Assembly: GCA_033763555.1 (NCBI GenBank)
Contig: JANRKK010000010.1
Coordinates: 1 to 55,284 of the forward strand
DNA length: 55,284 bases
Source: JALYJG01 sp033763555
Lineage (GTDB): Bacteria > Pseudomonadota > Alphaproteobacteria > UBA9219
Direction of reading: 5' to 3'
A program made the position numbers and the translations under genes. The notes below the pieces were generated by a model. It worked only from the letters and a program-made list of their open reading frames with translations. It was not told where the DNA came from and did not search any database. This document shows positions 33,606 through 41,349 of the stretch, in pieces. How positions within the stretch are numbered: the first letter of the stretch is position 1; each line of letters starts with the position of its first letter.

Positions 33606-33839
33606 TTACTGCCCAGCGCAAACCGCCGTGACCATGATATTCCGCGGCATCTGGATAACGCCCTTGGTCTTGATGTCCGCGACATAGTCATTTTCGGCAT
33701 CGATCATCTTCTGCTTTTCCGCAAGGACTTTGCCCTTGGCCGCCTCGCAGGTCTCCATGCTGGGGAAAGGCGTCTGGTAACTCGCGGGCGTCTGACCCGT
33801 AATAATCCATGTGACAAGAAGAATGGCGGCGGGGTTCAT
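33606..33839 (-). CDS. Small secreted two-cysteine protein, 77 aa
   Basis: The N-terminus (NPAAILLVTWIITG) is a short hydrophobic signal-like segment. The mature part has FPSMETCEAAKGKVLAEKQ and ends with TAVCAGQ; two cysteines near the start and end could form a disulphide. This pattern, a hydrophobic start, F-x-S-x-x-x-C-x-x-A-K and a C-terminal cysteine, resembles DUF1482-like small periplasmic proteins. Function unknown. The ATG overlaps the stop of the upstream 144-residue gene by one base (TGATG), so the two are translationally coupled. Confidence 0.65.
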   Translation of the reverse strand: MNPAAILLVTWIITGQTPASYQTPFPSMETCEAAKGKVLAEKQKMIDAENDYVADIKTKGVIQMPRNIMVTAVCAGQ

Positions 33840-34273
33840 CAGTAATTTCTTTCCTTATACCAGCGAGGGGGAGGGTTGAGGTTAAGTGGACGCACAGGCC
33901 CGGCAATTGCGTAAGGACTTACATATGGGTTTCGCCAGTTTCCTTCATTCAAGAGAGGATTACGTCTGAAGCGATTTTGATAGGCCTTCAAATTACTTGA
34001 AAAGAACGGATCTGAGGTTCCTAGATGAAATTGTTCCATGACGATATCCCCATCGTCACGACGGCTTATCCTGACTTCGTCTCCGTCGGTATGTTTGTAA
34101 ATAAGCGGTTCCGTCCATCCACCAACCTGCATTTGAAATTCATGTCTTTCCAGGCTTGCCCCTATATTGGACAATGAGGCTTCATGCCCAATCACCTCAA
34201 AGATTGCTTCCAATTCTTTGACGGGATCAGAGGTTTGGCCTGCGGATGCGTTGGGAACAACAAAGTCTTCCAT
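33839..34273 (-). CDS. Protein of unknown function, 144 aa
   Basis: Not recognised. The ATG at 34273 is chosen because AAAGGAG lies about six bases upstream; the reading frame extends 22 codons further without support. The sequence is soluble: an acidic helical N-terminus (DPVKELEAIFEVIGHEA), a beta-rich middle (HEFQMQVGGWTEPLIYKHTDGDEVRISRRDDGDIVMEQF), and a Pro/Asn/Arg-rich C-terminus ending RWYKERNY. The middle region could be a small beta barrel or an immunity/chaperone-like fold, but that is speculation. Coupled to the two-cysteine gene downstream. Confidence 0.6.
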   Translation of the reverse strand: MEDFVVPNASAGQTSDPVKELEAIFEVIGHEASLSNIGASLERHEFQMQVGGWTEPLIYKHTDGDEVRISRRDDGDIVMEQFHLGTSDPFFSSNLKAYQNRFRRNPLLNEGNWRNPYVSPYAIAGPVRPLNLNPPPRWYKERNY

Positions 34274-34325
34274 ATCAATCTCCTTTAAAAGATGCCCATT
34301 TTTGATAGCAGAAACCCCACAAATA

Positions 34326-34359
34326 AAAAGCCCCCGCAAATTGCTTTGCAGGGGCTTTT
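34326..34359 (-). terminator. Intrinsic terminator of hppA
   Basis: AAAAGCCCC(C)GCAAA and TTTGCAGGGGCTTTT form a near-perfect stem of about 14 pairs around a four-base loop, followed on the minus strand by a T-rich run (TTTTTATTT). It lies about 20 bases beyond the hppA stop and upstream of the leftward unknown gene. On the plus strand it also has a T-run, so it can act in both directions. Confidence 0.85.
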
Positions 34360-34378
34360 GTTAACCATGACTCGCGTT

Positions 34379-36484
34379 TTACATCTTCAAGTGCGCCAGG
34401 ACGGCGAGCAGGAGGATGGCAACGATATTGATGATTTTAATCATCGGGTTGATGGCTGGGCCCGCCGTATCCTTGTACGGATCACCGACGGTGTCGCCCG
34501 TCACGGCAGCCTTATGGGTGTCAGAACCCTTGCCGCCATGATGGCCTTCTTCGATATATTTCTTGGCGTTGTCCCACGCGCCGCCGCCCGAAGTCATCGA
34601 GATGGCGACGAAGATGCCCGTCACGATCGTGCCGAGCAGCATCGCGCCCAGCGCCGTGAAAGCCTGCGCCTGTCCGGCGACGCAGCGCACGATGGCATAG
34701 AGAACAACGGGTGCAGCGACCGGAAGCAGTGACGGGACGATCATTTCCCGTATTGCTGCCTTGGTCAGCATGTCGACGGCGCGGCCATATTCTGGCTTGG
34801 CTTCGCCTTGCATGATGCCCTTGATGCTTTTGAATTGGCGACGCACTTCCTGCACCACCGCGCCCGCCGCGCGGCCCACGGCCGTCATGGCCATTGCGCC
34901 GAACAGATAGGGCAGCATGCCGCCGATAAACAGACCGACAACGACATAAGGGTTCTGCAGATCGAATTTCACTTCGACATGCGAGAAGTAATGCCGCAGA
35001 TCTTCGATATAGGCTGCGAACAGCACCAGCGACGCGAGGCCCGCCGAAGCGATGGCATAGCCCTTGGTCACGGCCTTGGTCGTGTTGCCGACCGCATCCA
35101 GCGCATCGGTGATGACGCGGATGTCTTTCGGCATGCTGGACATTTCAGCAATACCGCCCGCGTTATCGGTGACGGGGCCGTAGGCGTCGAGCGCCACGAT
35201 CATTCCGGCCAGCGCCAGCATGGTTGTTGCCGCCAGAGCGATACCGAACAAGCCCGCTGTCATGTAAGCGAGGATGATGCCCACGCAGATAACGATCACG
35301 GGCAGGGCGGTCGATTCCATCGATACAGCCAAACCCTGAATGACATTGGTGCCGTGGCCATTCACCGAAGCTGCCGCGACGCTCCGCACCGGGCGGAAAG
35401 CGGTCGAGGTGTAGTATTCGGTAATCCAGACCATCAGCGCCGTCACACCCAGGCCGATAAAGGCGCAATAGAGGATGCTCATGCCACTGATGCTTGTACC
35501 GTCCAGCTTGGGAACAGCGCCCTGAAAGCCGACGACATTGTGAATGACAAGAGCGATCAGTGCCGCAGAGATCACACCGCTGACGACAAGTCCCTTGTAC
35601 AAAGCGCCCATGATGTTTTTGTCGCGCTTGCCGAGACGTACAAAGAATGTGCCCGCCACGGAAGCCACGATGCAAACCCCGCCGATCATCAGCGGCAGGA
35701 TCATCATCGCCTGACGCGCCACATCGCCGAAATAAGTCGCGGCGAGCAGCATAGTAGCAACGATGGTCACGGCATAGGTCTCAAACAAATCTGCAGCCAT
35801 GCCAGCGCAATCGCCGACATTGTCGCCGACGTTATCGGCAATCACGGCGGGGTTGCGGGGGTCATCTTCCGGGATCCCGGCTTCGACCTTGCCGACCAGA
35901 TCGGCGCCGACATCGGCGCCCTTGGTAAAAATACCGCCGCCCAGGCGCGCGAAGATGGAAATCAAAGATGCGCCGAAGCTGAGGGCCACCAGCGCCTCAA
36001 TAATGGGGCGCATATCGCCTGCGCCACCTTTCCATTCGAGCAGGGCGTAGTAGTAGCCACTGACGCCCAGCAGGCCGAGGCCGACCACCAGCATGCCGGT
36101 GATGGCGCCTGCGCGGAAAGCAACGCTCAGCGCGGGTTTCAAGCCTTCTTTGGCGGCTGCGGCGGTGCGCACGTTGGCGCGCACGGAAACATGCATGCCG
36201 ACATATCCAGCGAGACCTGACAGAACGGCGCCAATAATAAATCCGACCGCAACATGCAGGCCGAGGAACAGGCCGAGCGCGATGCAGATCACAATGCCGA
36301 CGATACCGATCGTCATATACTGACGGTTCAGATAGGCCTTCGCGCCTTCCTGGATGGCGCCAGCGATCTCCTGCATTTTCGGCGTTCCGGCCGACAAAGC
36401 GAGGACGCGGTATCCCGTCAGAAGGCCGTAGACAAGGGCCAAAAGGCCGCAGCCGAAAATCAGCATAAACTGGTCGCTCATCAT
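34379..36484 (-). CDS. hppA: Membrane-bound H+-translocating pyrophosphatase, K+-independent type
   Basis: Couples hydrolysis of pyrophosphate to proton export across the inner membrane. The start is set at the MM pair (36484 or 36481), giving 701 residues with about 15-16 helices; a longer frame adds 24 unlikely residues. The substrate motif DVGADLVGKVEAGIPEDDPRNP and NVGDNVGDCAGMAADLFE are present, as is GGAWDNAKKYIEEG near the end with a second acidic motif. The segment GNTTKAVTKGYAI has lysine at the position where K+-dependent enzymes have alanine (GNTTAA), which marks K+-independent proton pumps. It is a single-gene unit with its own terminator and diverges from rnhB. Confidence 0.95.
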   Translation of the reverse strand: MMSDQFMLIFGCGLLALVYGLLTGYRVLALSAGTPKMQEIAGAIQEGAKAYLNRQYMTIGIVGIVICIALGLFLGLHVAVGFIIGAVLSGLAGYVGMHVSVRANVRTAAAAKEGLKPALSVAFRAGAITGMLVVGLGLLGVSGYYYALLEWKGGAGDMRPIIEALVALSFGASLISIFARLGGGIFTKGADVGADLVGKVEAGIPEDDPRNPAVIADNVGDNVGDCAGMAADLFETYAVTIVATMLLAATYFGDVARQAMMILPLMIGGVCIVASVAGTFFVRLGKRDKNIMGALYKGLVVSGVISAALIALVIHNVVGFQGAVPKLDGTSISGMSILYCAFIGLGVTALMVWITEYYTSTAFRPVRSVAAASVNGHGTNVIQGLAVSMESTALPVIVICVGIILAYMTAGLFGIALAATTMLALAGMIVALDAYGPVTDNAGGIAEMSSMPKDIRVITDALDAVGNTTKAVTKGYAIASAGLASLVLFAAYIEDLRHYFSHVEVKFDLQNPYVVVGLFIGGMLPYLFGAMAMTAVGRAAGAVVQEVRRQFKSIKGIMQGEAKPEYGRAVDMLTKAAIREMIVPSLLPVAAPVVLYAIVRCVAGQAQAFTALGAMLLGTIVTGIFVAISMTSGGGAWDNAKKYIEEGHHGGKGSDTHKAAVTGDTVGDPYKDTAGPAINPMIKIINIVAILLLAVLAHLKM

Positions 36485-36655
36485 GTTCCTCGCTTGTTCC
36501 TGGGGAAAGTTACCGTAAGGCCTTGGCCGGACGCAGAATCCAGCGCACCCGCACAATGCCGAAAGGACTTTAGCATGGCAAGGGGCTTATGGTGCTTCGC
36601 GGCAAACCAAAAACTGAATAGACTGCGCGACAGTTGATACCCCTCAGGCCGAATC

Positions 36656-37276
36656 ATGCCCAATCTTTTCTATGAAAAACAGCATGGCCGTGACGCTGGC
36701 AAAGTTATTTGCGGCGTGGACGAAGCCGGGCGTGGTCCTTTGGCCGGACCGGTTACGGCGGCGGCCGTAATTTTGCCCGCGACATTGCCGCGTGCGATCA
36801 CCCGGGAAATCCGCGACAGCAAGAAAATGACCGCGCAGCAGCGTGAGGATTTGTTTGAACCCCTCACCACAACATGTGGCTACGCGATTGCTGAAGCGAC
36901 AGTCGAGGAGATTGCCAAACATAATATTCTCTGGGCCAGCATGCTGGCGATGAAGCGCGCAGTGGAAAGTCTGAGTGCGCAAGTGGATGTCGCATTGATC
37001 GACGGCAATCGTTGTCCGCAACTGGCTTGTCAGGCTGTCGCTATCATCGAAGGCGACGATAAAAGCCTGTCGATTGCCGCAGCCTCTATCATCGCCAAAG
37101 TGACGCGCGACCGATTAATGCGAAGGCTGGCCGAGGAGCATCCCGGCTATGGTTGGGAACGTAATGCGGGCTATGGCACCCGCGAACATCTTGATGCTTT
37201 GAAGCGCCTGGGCGCTACCTGTTGGCATCGTGACTCTTTTGCACCGATAAGGCAGCTTGAGCTTTTAAACGGGTGA
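36656..37276 (+). CDS. rnhB: Ribonuclease HII
   Basis: Removes ribonucleotides and RNA-DNA hybrids from DNA. 206 residues. The DEDD active site is visible: Asp-Glu in ICGVDEAGRGPLAGPVTAAAV near residue 21, an Asp in ALIDGNRCP, and a later Asp in the KVTRDRLMRRLAEEHPGYGWERNAGYGT segment, typical of the family. GAATC (a CcrM site) abuts the start codon at 36651-36655 and another is at 36536-36540. In relatives rnhB is often followed directly by ccrM; here an antisense 131-residue gene lies between, overlapping the rnhB end by 12 bases. Confidence 0.95.
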   Translation: MPNLFYEKQHGRDAGKVICGVDEAGRGPLAGPVTAAAVILPATLPRAITREIRDSKKMTAQQREDLFEPLTTTCGYAIAEATVEEIAKHNILWASMLAMKRAVESLSAQVDVALIDGNRCPQLACQAVAIIEGDDKSLSIAAASIIAKVTRDRLMRRLAEEHPGYGWERNAGYGTREHLDALKRLGATCWHRDSFAPIRQLELLNG

Positions 37277-37660
37277 CGGAGATGTGTAGGCGGATGGTAG
37301 TGCAATTCCAACTTTTAGTGACCAGACAGGAAAATATAAAGTTTTAGTTTCCGGGTCGATGGCAACTTTAGTGCCATGACGTGGGATAAACGGGGAAGCA
37401 CTTTCAGAGAACCTAGTCAGCTCAGAAGCAGCACAAAAAAATGCGTCGCACCTTGAAATGGTTGGTTGCTCCAAAGAAAAACCCGTCAATTTCAGTTCTT
37501 TATAGTTAGGTGTACGACGGAGAACAGCGTCAGCTATTGCTATGAGATCTGGTATGTGCCCCAAATCTAGCTGCTGAATTTCCGGAAGGCGATATGGGAC
37601 GCTTAGCTCGGTACCTCTCAGGAGTCTTGTAAAAATAAAGGGCATATGTTCCGGGAGCAT
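37265..37660 (-). CDS. Protein of unknown function, 131 aa, antisense between rnhB and ccrM
   Basis: No family recognised. GAGG nine bases before the ATG is an acceptable ribosome-binding site. No signal peptide. The N-terminal half has leucine-spaced segments (LPEIQQLDLGHIPDLIAIADAVLRRTPNYKELKLTGFSL) reminiscent of leucine-rich repeats, but too short to call. The C-terminal half has two cysteines (RCDAFFCAASEL) and ends in a beta-rich stretch (KTLYFPVWSLKVGIALP). Counted GC is about 43%, below rnhB and ccrM. It could be a false gene, yet the length, start signal and protein-like composition favour coding. Confidence 0.5.
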   Translation of the reverse strand: MLPEHMPFIFTRLLRGTELSVPYRLPEIQQLDLGHIPDLIAIADAVLRRTPNYKELKLTGFSLEQPTISRCDAFFCAASELTRFSESASPFIPRHGTKVAIDPETKTLYFPVWSLKVGIALPSAYTSPSPV

Positions 37661-37797
37661 GAAGTAGAGCCTCTACTGGATTAATGTGTCATGCAAATTA
37701 GCAGTATTGTTGCTTTTTGGCTATGCGCCTTGCTTAATATAGTCCGCTCTCCTAAGATTTACTTCGTATTAATTATCAGCAAGTTAGAAGCCTTTCC

Positions 37798-38919
37798 ATG
37801 TCTAAAAGATTAAAAACTGCAACCGTTGCCCTGCCGCTGGATCGTATTTTGATCGGTGACAGCATTCGCACCCTTGCCGGGCTGCCGTCGCATTCCATCG
37901 ACGCCGTTTTCGCCGATCCTCCGTATAATTTGCAATTGGGTGGCGATCTGACGCGCCCGGACAATTCCCGCGTCGATGGCGTGGATGATGATTGGGACAA
38001 GTTCGACGATTTCGCTTCCTATGACCAGTTCACGCATGACTGGCTGAAAGAGGTCAAGCGCGTGCTTAAGCCGGATGGCTGTCTCTGGGTGATCGGCAGC
38101 TATCACAATATTTTCCGCGTCGGTACGATTTTGCAGAATCTCGGCTTCTGGATTTTGAACGATGTTGTCTGGTGCAAAACCAACCCGATGCCAAATTTCC
38201 GTGGCAAGCGTTTCACCAACGCGCATGAAACTCTGATCTGGGCTTCGCCCTCGCGCGAAGCCAAGCCGTGCTTCAACTATGAAGCCATGAAAAATATGAA
38301 TGACGAAAAGCAGATGCGCAGCGACTGGATTCTGCCGATTTGCAGCGGCAAGGAAAGATTGCGCGAAGGTGGCGATAAGGTGCATCCAACGCAGAAGCCC
38401 GAAGCCCTGCTCTATCGCGTCATCATGTCCTCGACCAAGCCGGGCGATGTCATCCTCGATCCATTCTTTGGCTCAGGCACAACGGGTGCGGTGGCGAAAC
38501 GCCTCGGTCGTCACTTCATCGGCCTTGAGCGCGACAAAACCTATGCCAAACATGCCGAGCGCCGCATCGCCGAAATTTCTCCAGGACCATCGCCGGAATT
38601 CCTGTTGACCCCCTCCAAACGCGAAGAACCGCGCATTCCCTTCGGCACAGTGTTGGAGCGCGGCCTGCTGACGCCGGGTGATTTCCTTTATGACGAACGC
38701 AAGCGCCACAAGGCGCGCGTAATTGCTGATGCAACGCTGACCGCGTCAGGCCGCGACGGTGAAGTGCGCGGCTCCATCCATAAAGTTGGTGCACTGGTGC
38801 AGGGGCTTCCGGCCTGCAATGGCTGGACATTCTGGTGTTTTAATGCGGGCGGCAAGCTGGTTCCCATCGACTTATTGCGTCAACGTATCCGCGCTGAACA
38901 TGTCGGCCAGCAAAGCTGA
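37798..38919 (+). CDS. ccrM: CcrM-type adenine-N6 DNA methyltransferase (GANTC)
   Basis: Methylates adenine in GANTC, a cell-cycle regulator in alphaproteobacteria. 373 residues of the beta class: catalytic motif DPPYNL at 40-45 (AVFADPPYNLQLGGD), a target region with WCKTNPMPNFRGKRFTNAHETLIWAS, HPTQKPEALLYRVI, and the SAM loop DPFFGSGTTGAVAKRLGRHFIGLE near 221. Residues about 270-365 form the C-terminal RAMA domain characteristic of CcrM (FGTVLERGLLTPGDFLYDERKRHKARV, GSIHKVGALVQGLPACNGWTFW). No restriction endonuclease is nearby, which supports a solitary regulatory enzyme. The promoter probably lies in the AT-rich 137-base spacer upstream (TTGCTT, then TAATAT). Confidence 0.95.
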   Translation: MSKRLKTATVALPLDRILIGDSIRTLAGLPSHSIDAVFADPPYNLQLGGDLTRPDNSRVDGVDDDWDKFDDFASYDQFTHDWLKEVKRVLKPDGCLWVIGSYHNIFRVGTILQNLGFWILNDVVWCKTNPMPNFRGKRFTNAHETLIWASPSREAKPCFNYEAMKNMNDEKQMRSDWILPICSGKERLREGGDKVHPTQKPEALLYRVIMSSTKPGDVILDPFFGSGTTGAVAKRLGRHFIGLERDKTYAKHAERRIAEISPGPSPEFLLTPSKREEPRIPFGTVLERGLLTPGDFLYDERKRHKARVIADATLTASGRDGEVRGSIHKVGALVQGLPACNGWTFWCFNAGGKLVPIDLLRQRIRAEHVGQQS

Positions 38920-39042
38920 GCTTATAGCTTCCTTATAAATTCCATTTTATGTTTTGTTTTGCCGGGGCAAAGCCTGATGGCTTCCTTATTTCCGGGAAGA
39001 CTACAGTTCCAATCTCCTGAAACAGCCACAAGGGAGGTTGAC

Positions 39043-39387
39043 ATGCCAGCACCACAAACACCCGGAAAACCGCTTGAAGGCAAGCCGCCTTCAACGACTG
39101 TCCGCTATGGTTCGCCGCAGCCCAATCCAAGCCCGTTTCCTGACGCCGATCAGGATGGCTTGTCAGATGCCTATGAAGGCCAGCATGCGATGAGGCCGAA
39201 TGACGCATCGGATGCAGGAACCGATCCGGATGCCGATGGGCAGAATACGCTGCAGGAATTCCGTCAGGGCAGTGATCCCTGGAAGTCGGATAATCCTGCC
39301 GCCCAACAACAGCAGCCACAGCCGCAACCGCGTCCGCGCAAGGATACGGAAGGCCCTAATCCAAATCCGGGGCCGGAAGGCTACTAA
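39043..39387 (+). CDS. Small calcium-binding-like protein with thrombospondin type 3-like repeats, 114 aa (first of pair)
   Basis: The start at 39043 is fixed by GGGAGG five bases upstream; the open frame extends further without support. Residues 35-85 contain acidic loops DADQDGLSDAYEG and DAGTDPDADGQNTLQEFRQGSDP, whose D-x-D-x-D-G spacing matches EF-hand and thrombospondin type 3 calcium loops. The rest is Pro/Gln-rich, with a QQQQPQPQPRPR stretch before a PNPNPGPEGY end. There is no signal peptide, although such repeats are usually secreted, so the protein is either cytoplasmic or exported by another route. It is closely similar in plan to the next gene. A strong terminator follows. Confidence 0.75.
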   Translation: MPAPQTPGKPLEGKPPSTTVRYGSPQPNPSPFPDADQDGLSDAYEGQHAMRPNDASDAGTDPDADGQNTLQEFRQGSDPWKSDNPAAQQQQPQPQPRPRKDTEGPNPNPGPEGY

Positions 39388-39408
39388 CCCGTCAGTTTTT
39401 TGATCTGG

Positions 39409-39446
39409 AAATGCGCTGTCCTATGTCCTTGGGGCAGCGCATTTTT
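39409..39446 (+). terminator. Intrinsic terminator after the first calcium-binding-like gene
   Basis: AAATGCGCTG (39409-39418) pairs perfectly with CAGCGCATTT (39435-39444), followed by a T-run (39442-39446). It sits 22 bases after the stop and separates the two paralogous genes into independent transcripts. Confidence 0.88.
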
Positions 39447-39455
39447 CTGCCTTCA

Positions 39456-39484
39456 TGGCTTTCGGGGCCTTTTTCGGCTATAAT
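39456..39484 (+). promoter_or_regulatory. Possible promoter of the second calcium-binding-like gene
   Basis: A perfect TATAAT is at 39479-39484, 26 bases before the start codon; the -35 region (TGGCTT at 39456-39461, 17 bases upstream) is poor. The location just after the terminator fits an independent promoter. Confidence 0.45.
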
Positions 39485-39510
39485 GACCAAAAATTTGGAA
39501 AGGCAGAAAC

Positions 39511-39849
39511 ATGCCGAAACAGCCTCCCAAAGAACCTGAAATTGATTATCGCCGCCGCCCGCGACCGAATGGCAGACTGGATTCGGATGGCGATGGAATA
39601 CCGGATGAGGATGAGCTTAAATTTGGTCTCAATCCATTCGATCCGAATGATGCCAAGAGTGATCTGGATAGGGATGGTCGTAACGCATTGCAGGAATATA
39701 GAGAGGGTACAAACCCGAGAAAACCGGAGCTGGGCCCTGTTGCGGGTGTGCAGCGCCAGGCGCTAGCACCACAAACTCCCCAAAAACGTCGACGCCGCGG
39801 CAGGGAGCTGGACTCTCCGGCCCCCGGCAGTACGACGGACGAAGACTAA
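39511..39849 (+). CDS. Small calcium-binding-like protein with thrombospondin type 3-like repeats, 112 aa (second of pair)
   Basis: GGAAAG about ten bases before the ATG is the ribosome-binding site. Residues 23-68 carry DSDGDGIPDEDELKFGLNPFDPNDAKSD-type loops and DLDRDGRNALQEYREGTNP, the same two-loop arrangement and the same ALQEYREGTNP/TLQEFRQGSDP ending as the upstream gene. The N-terminus is basic (YRRRPRPNGR), the C-terminus is basic then acidic (RRRRGRE...TTDED). No signal peptide. The two genes look like an old tandem duplication with diverged tails. Binding of Ca2+ is inferred from loop spacing. Confidence 0.75.
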   Translation: MPKQPPKEPEIDYRRRPRPNGRLDSDGDGIPDEDELKFGLNPFDPNDAKSDLDRDGRNALQEYREGTNPRKPELGPVAGVQRQALAPQTPQKRRRRGRELDSPAPGSTTDED

Positions 39850-39915
39850 CAATCCTCTCGACGCCGCGCAGGCTTGGCGTTATGAAAGGGCCATCCTTTC
39901 CTGTATGTTTTTACC

Positions 39916-41322
39916 ATGCCTGATACTTCCTATGATCTTATCGTAATCGGCGGCGGCCCGGGCGGTTATGTCGCGGCCATCCGCGCGGCGCAGCTGGGCA
40001 TGAAGACAGCCTGCGTCGATATGCGCGAAACGCTGGGCGGTACTTGCCTTAATGTTGGCTGCATTCCGTCCAAGGCACTGCTCACCAGTTCCGAAAAATA
40101 TGTCGAAGTCAAGGATCATCTCGGCGTTCACGGTGTGAAAACAGGCAGTGTCACGTTCGATCTTGTTACCATGATGGGCCATAAGGACAAGGTGGTGAAA
40201 GACAATACGGCAGGCATCGAATATCTGTTTCGTAAAAACAAGGTCGACTGGCTCAAGGGCAAAGGCCGCATCGCAGGCGCGGGGCAGGTGGCTGTCGAGG
40301 GTCCCAAAGGCGCGCAAACCTACACAACCAAAAATATCATGATCGCTACGGGCTCGGAAAGCATGCCGCTGCCGGGCGTGACGGTGGATGAAAAACGCAT
40401 TGTGTCGTCAACAGGCGCGCTGACACTTTCACCCGTGCCGAAAAGCATGGTGGTGATCGGCGGCGGTTATATCGGTCTTGAAATGGGCTCCGTCTGGCAG
40501 CGCCTCGGCGCGCAAGTGACAATCGTGGAATTTCTTGATCGTATCCTGCCGGGCATGGATGGCGAAGTGTCTAAAACCATGCAGAAGATTCTGGCGAAGC
40601 AGGGAATGCTGTTCAAGCTCGGCACCAAAGTCGCTTCGGCAAAAACCGAAGGCGCGCAGGTGACTTTGATGCTTGAGCCTGCCGCCGGGGGCGCGGCCGA
40701 AAAAATGCAGGCGGATGTGGTGCTCGTGGCCATTGGTCGCCGTCCCTACACCGAAGGGTTGGGGTTAGAGCAGGCGGGCATGAAGCTTGATGATCGCAAA
40801 CGCATCATCGTCGATGGCCATTTCCAGACCAATGTGAAAGGCGTCTATGCCATCGGCGATGTGATCGCGGGGCCAATGCTGGCGCACAAGGCCGAGGAAG
40901 AAGGCAGCGTCTGCGCCGAAATCATCGCCGGGCAGTCTGGCCACATCAATTACGATGCCATTCCCGGCGTGGTTTACACATGGCCGGAAGCTGCTTCGGT
41001 CGGCAAGACGGAAGAACAACTGAAGCAGGAAGGCGTCGCTTTCAAGGCCGGAAAGTTTCCGTTCTCGGCCAATGGCCGTGCCCGCGCGATGGCAGAAACC
41101 GACGGCTTCGTGAAAATCCTTGCCGATGCCAAAACCGACCGCGTGCTTGGCGCGCATATTGTCGGGCCGGATGCCGGAACGATGATTGCCGAACTGGCAT
41201 TAGCCATCGAGTTTGGTGCCAGCAGCGAAGACATCGCTCGCACCAGCCACGCGCACCCAACACTCAATGAAGCGGTAAAAGAAGCCGCCCTCGGTGTTGA
41301 TGGCCGCACAATCCATATTTGA
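39916..41322 (+). CDS. lpdA: Dihydrolipoyl dehydrogenase (E3)
   Basis: Flavoprotein that reoxidises lipoyl groups of 2-oxoacid dehydrogenase complexes with NAD+. 468 residues. FAD loop IVIGGGPGGYVAAIRAAQLG at 9-28; redox-active disulphide in GGTCLNVGCIPSKALL (Cys44 and Cys49); NAD loop VVIGGGYIGLEMGSVWQRLG near 178; YAIGDVIAGPMLAHKAEEEG; and the C-terminal His-Glu pair in SHAHPTLNEAVKEA. No E1 or E2 gene is in the window, so it is a stand-alone copy. A small stem (GAAAGG/CCTTTC, 39884-39900) lies just upstream, possibly the end of the preceding transcript. Confidence 0.96.
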   Translation: MPDTSYDLIVIGGGPGGYVAAIRAAQLGMKTACVDMRETLGGTCLNVGCIPSKALLTSSEKYVEVKDHLGVHGVKTGSVTFDLVTMMGHKDKVVKDNTAGIEYLFRKNKVDWLKGKGRIAGAGQVAVEGPKGAQTYTTKNIMIATGSESMPLPGVTVDEKRIVSSTGALTLSPVPKSMVVIGGGYIGLEMGSVWQRLGAQVTIVEFLDRILPGMDGEVSKTMQKILAKQGMLFKLGTKVASAKTEGAQVTLMLEPAAGGAAEKMQADVVLVAIGRRPYTEGLGLEQAGMKLDDRKRIIVDGHFQTNVKGVYAIGDVIAGPMLAHKAEEEGSVCAEIIAGQSGHINYDAIPGVVYTWPEAASVGKTEEQLKQEGVAFKAGKFPFSANGRARAMAETDGFVKILADAKTDRVLGAHIVGPDAGTMIAELALAIEFGASSEDIARTSHAHPTLNEAVKEAALGVDGRTIHI

Positions 41323-41349
41323 AGTGAAGGAAGCGAAAAAGTTGTTCGA

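Noticed and set aside
34808..36220. 470-codon plus-strand open frame opposite hppA
   Set aside because: A shadow of the conserved membrane pyrophosphatase gene; the translation is rich in His, Asp and Gln, unlike a real protein.
37798..38919. Restriction-modification system around the DNA methyltransferase
   Set aside because: No endonuclease or specificity gene adjacent; domain layout matches solitary CcrM.
38920..39042. Terminator after ccrM (TTTGCC/GGCAAA stem)
   Set aside because: Only six pairs with a two-base loop and no T-run on the plus strand.
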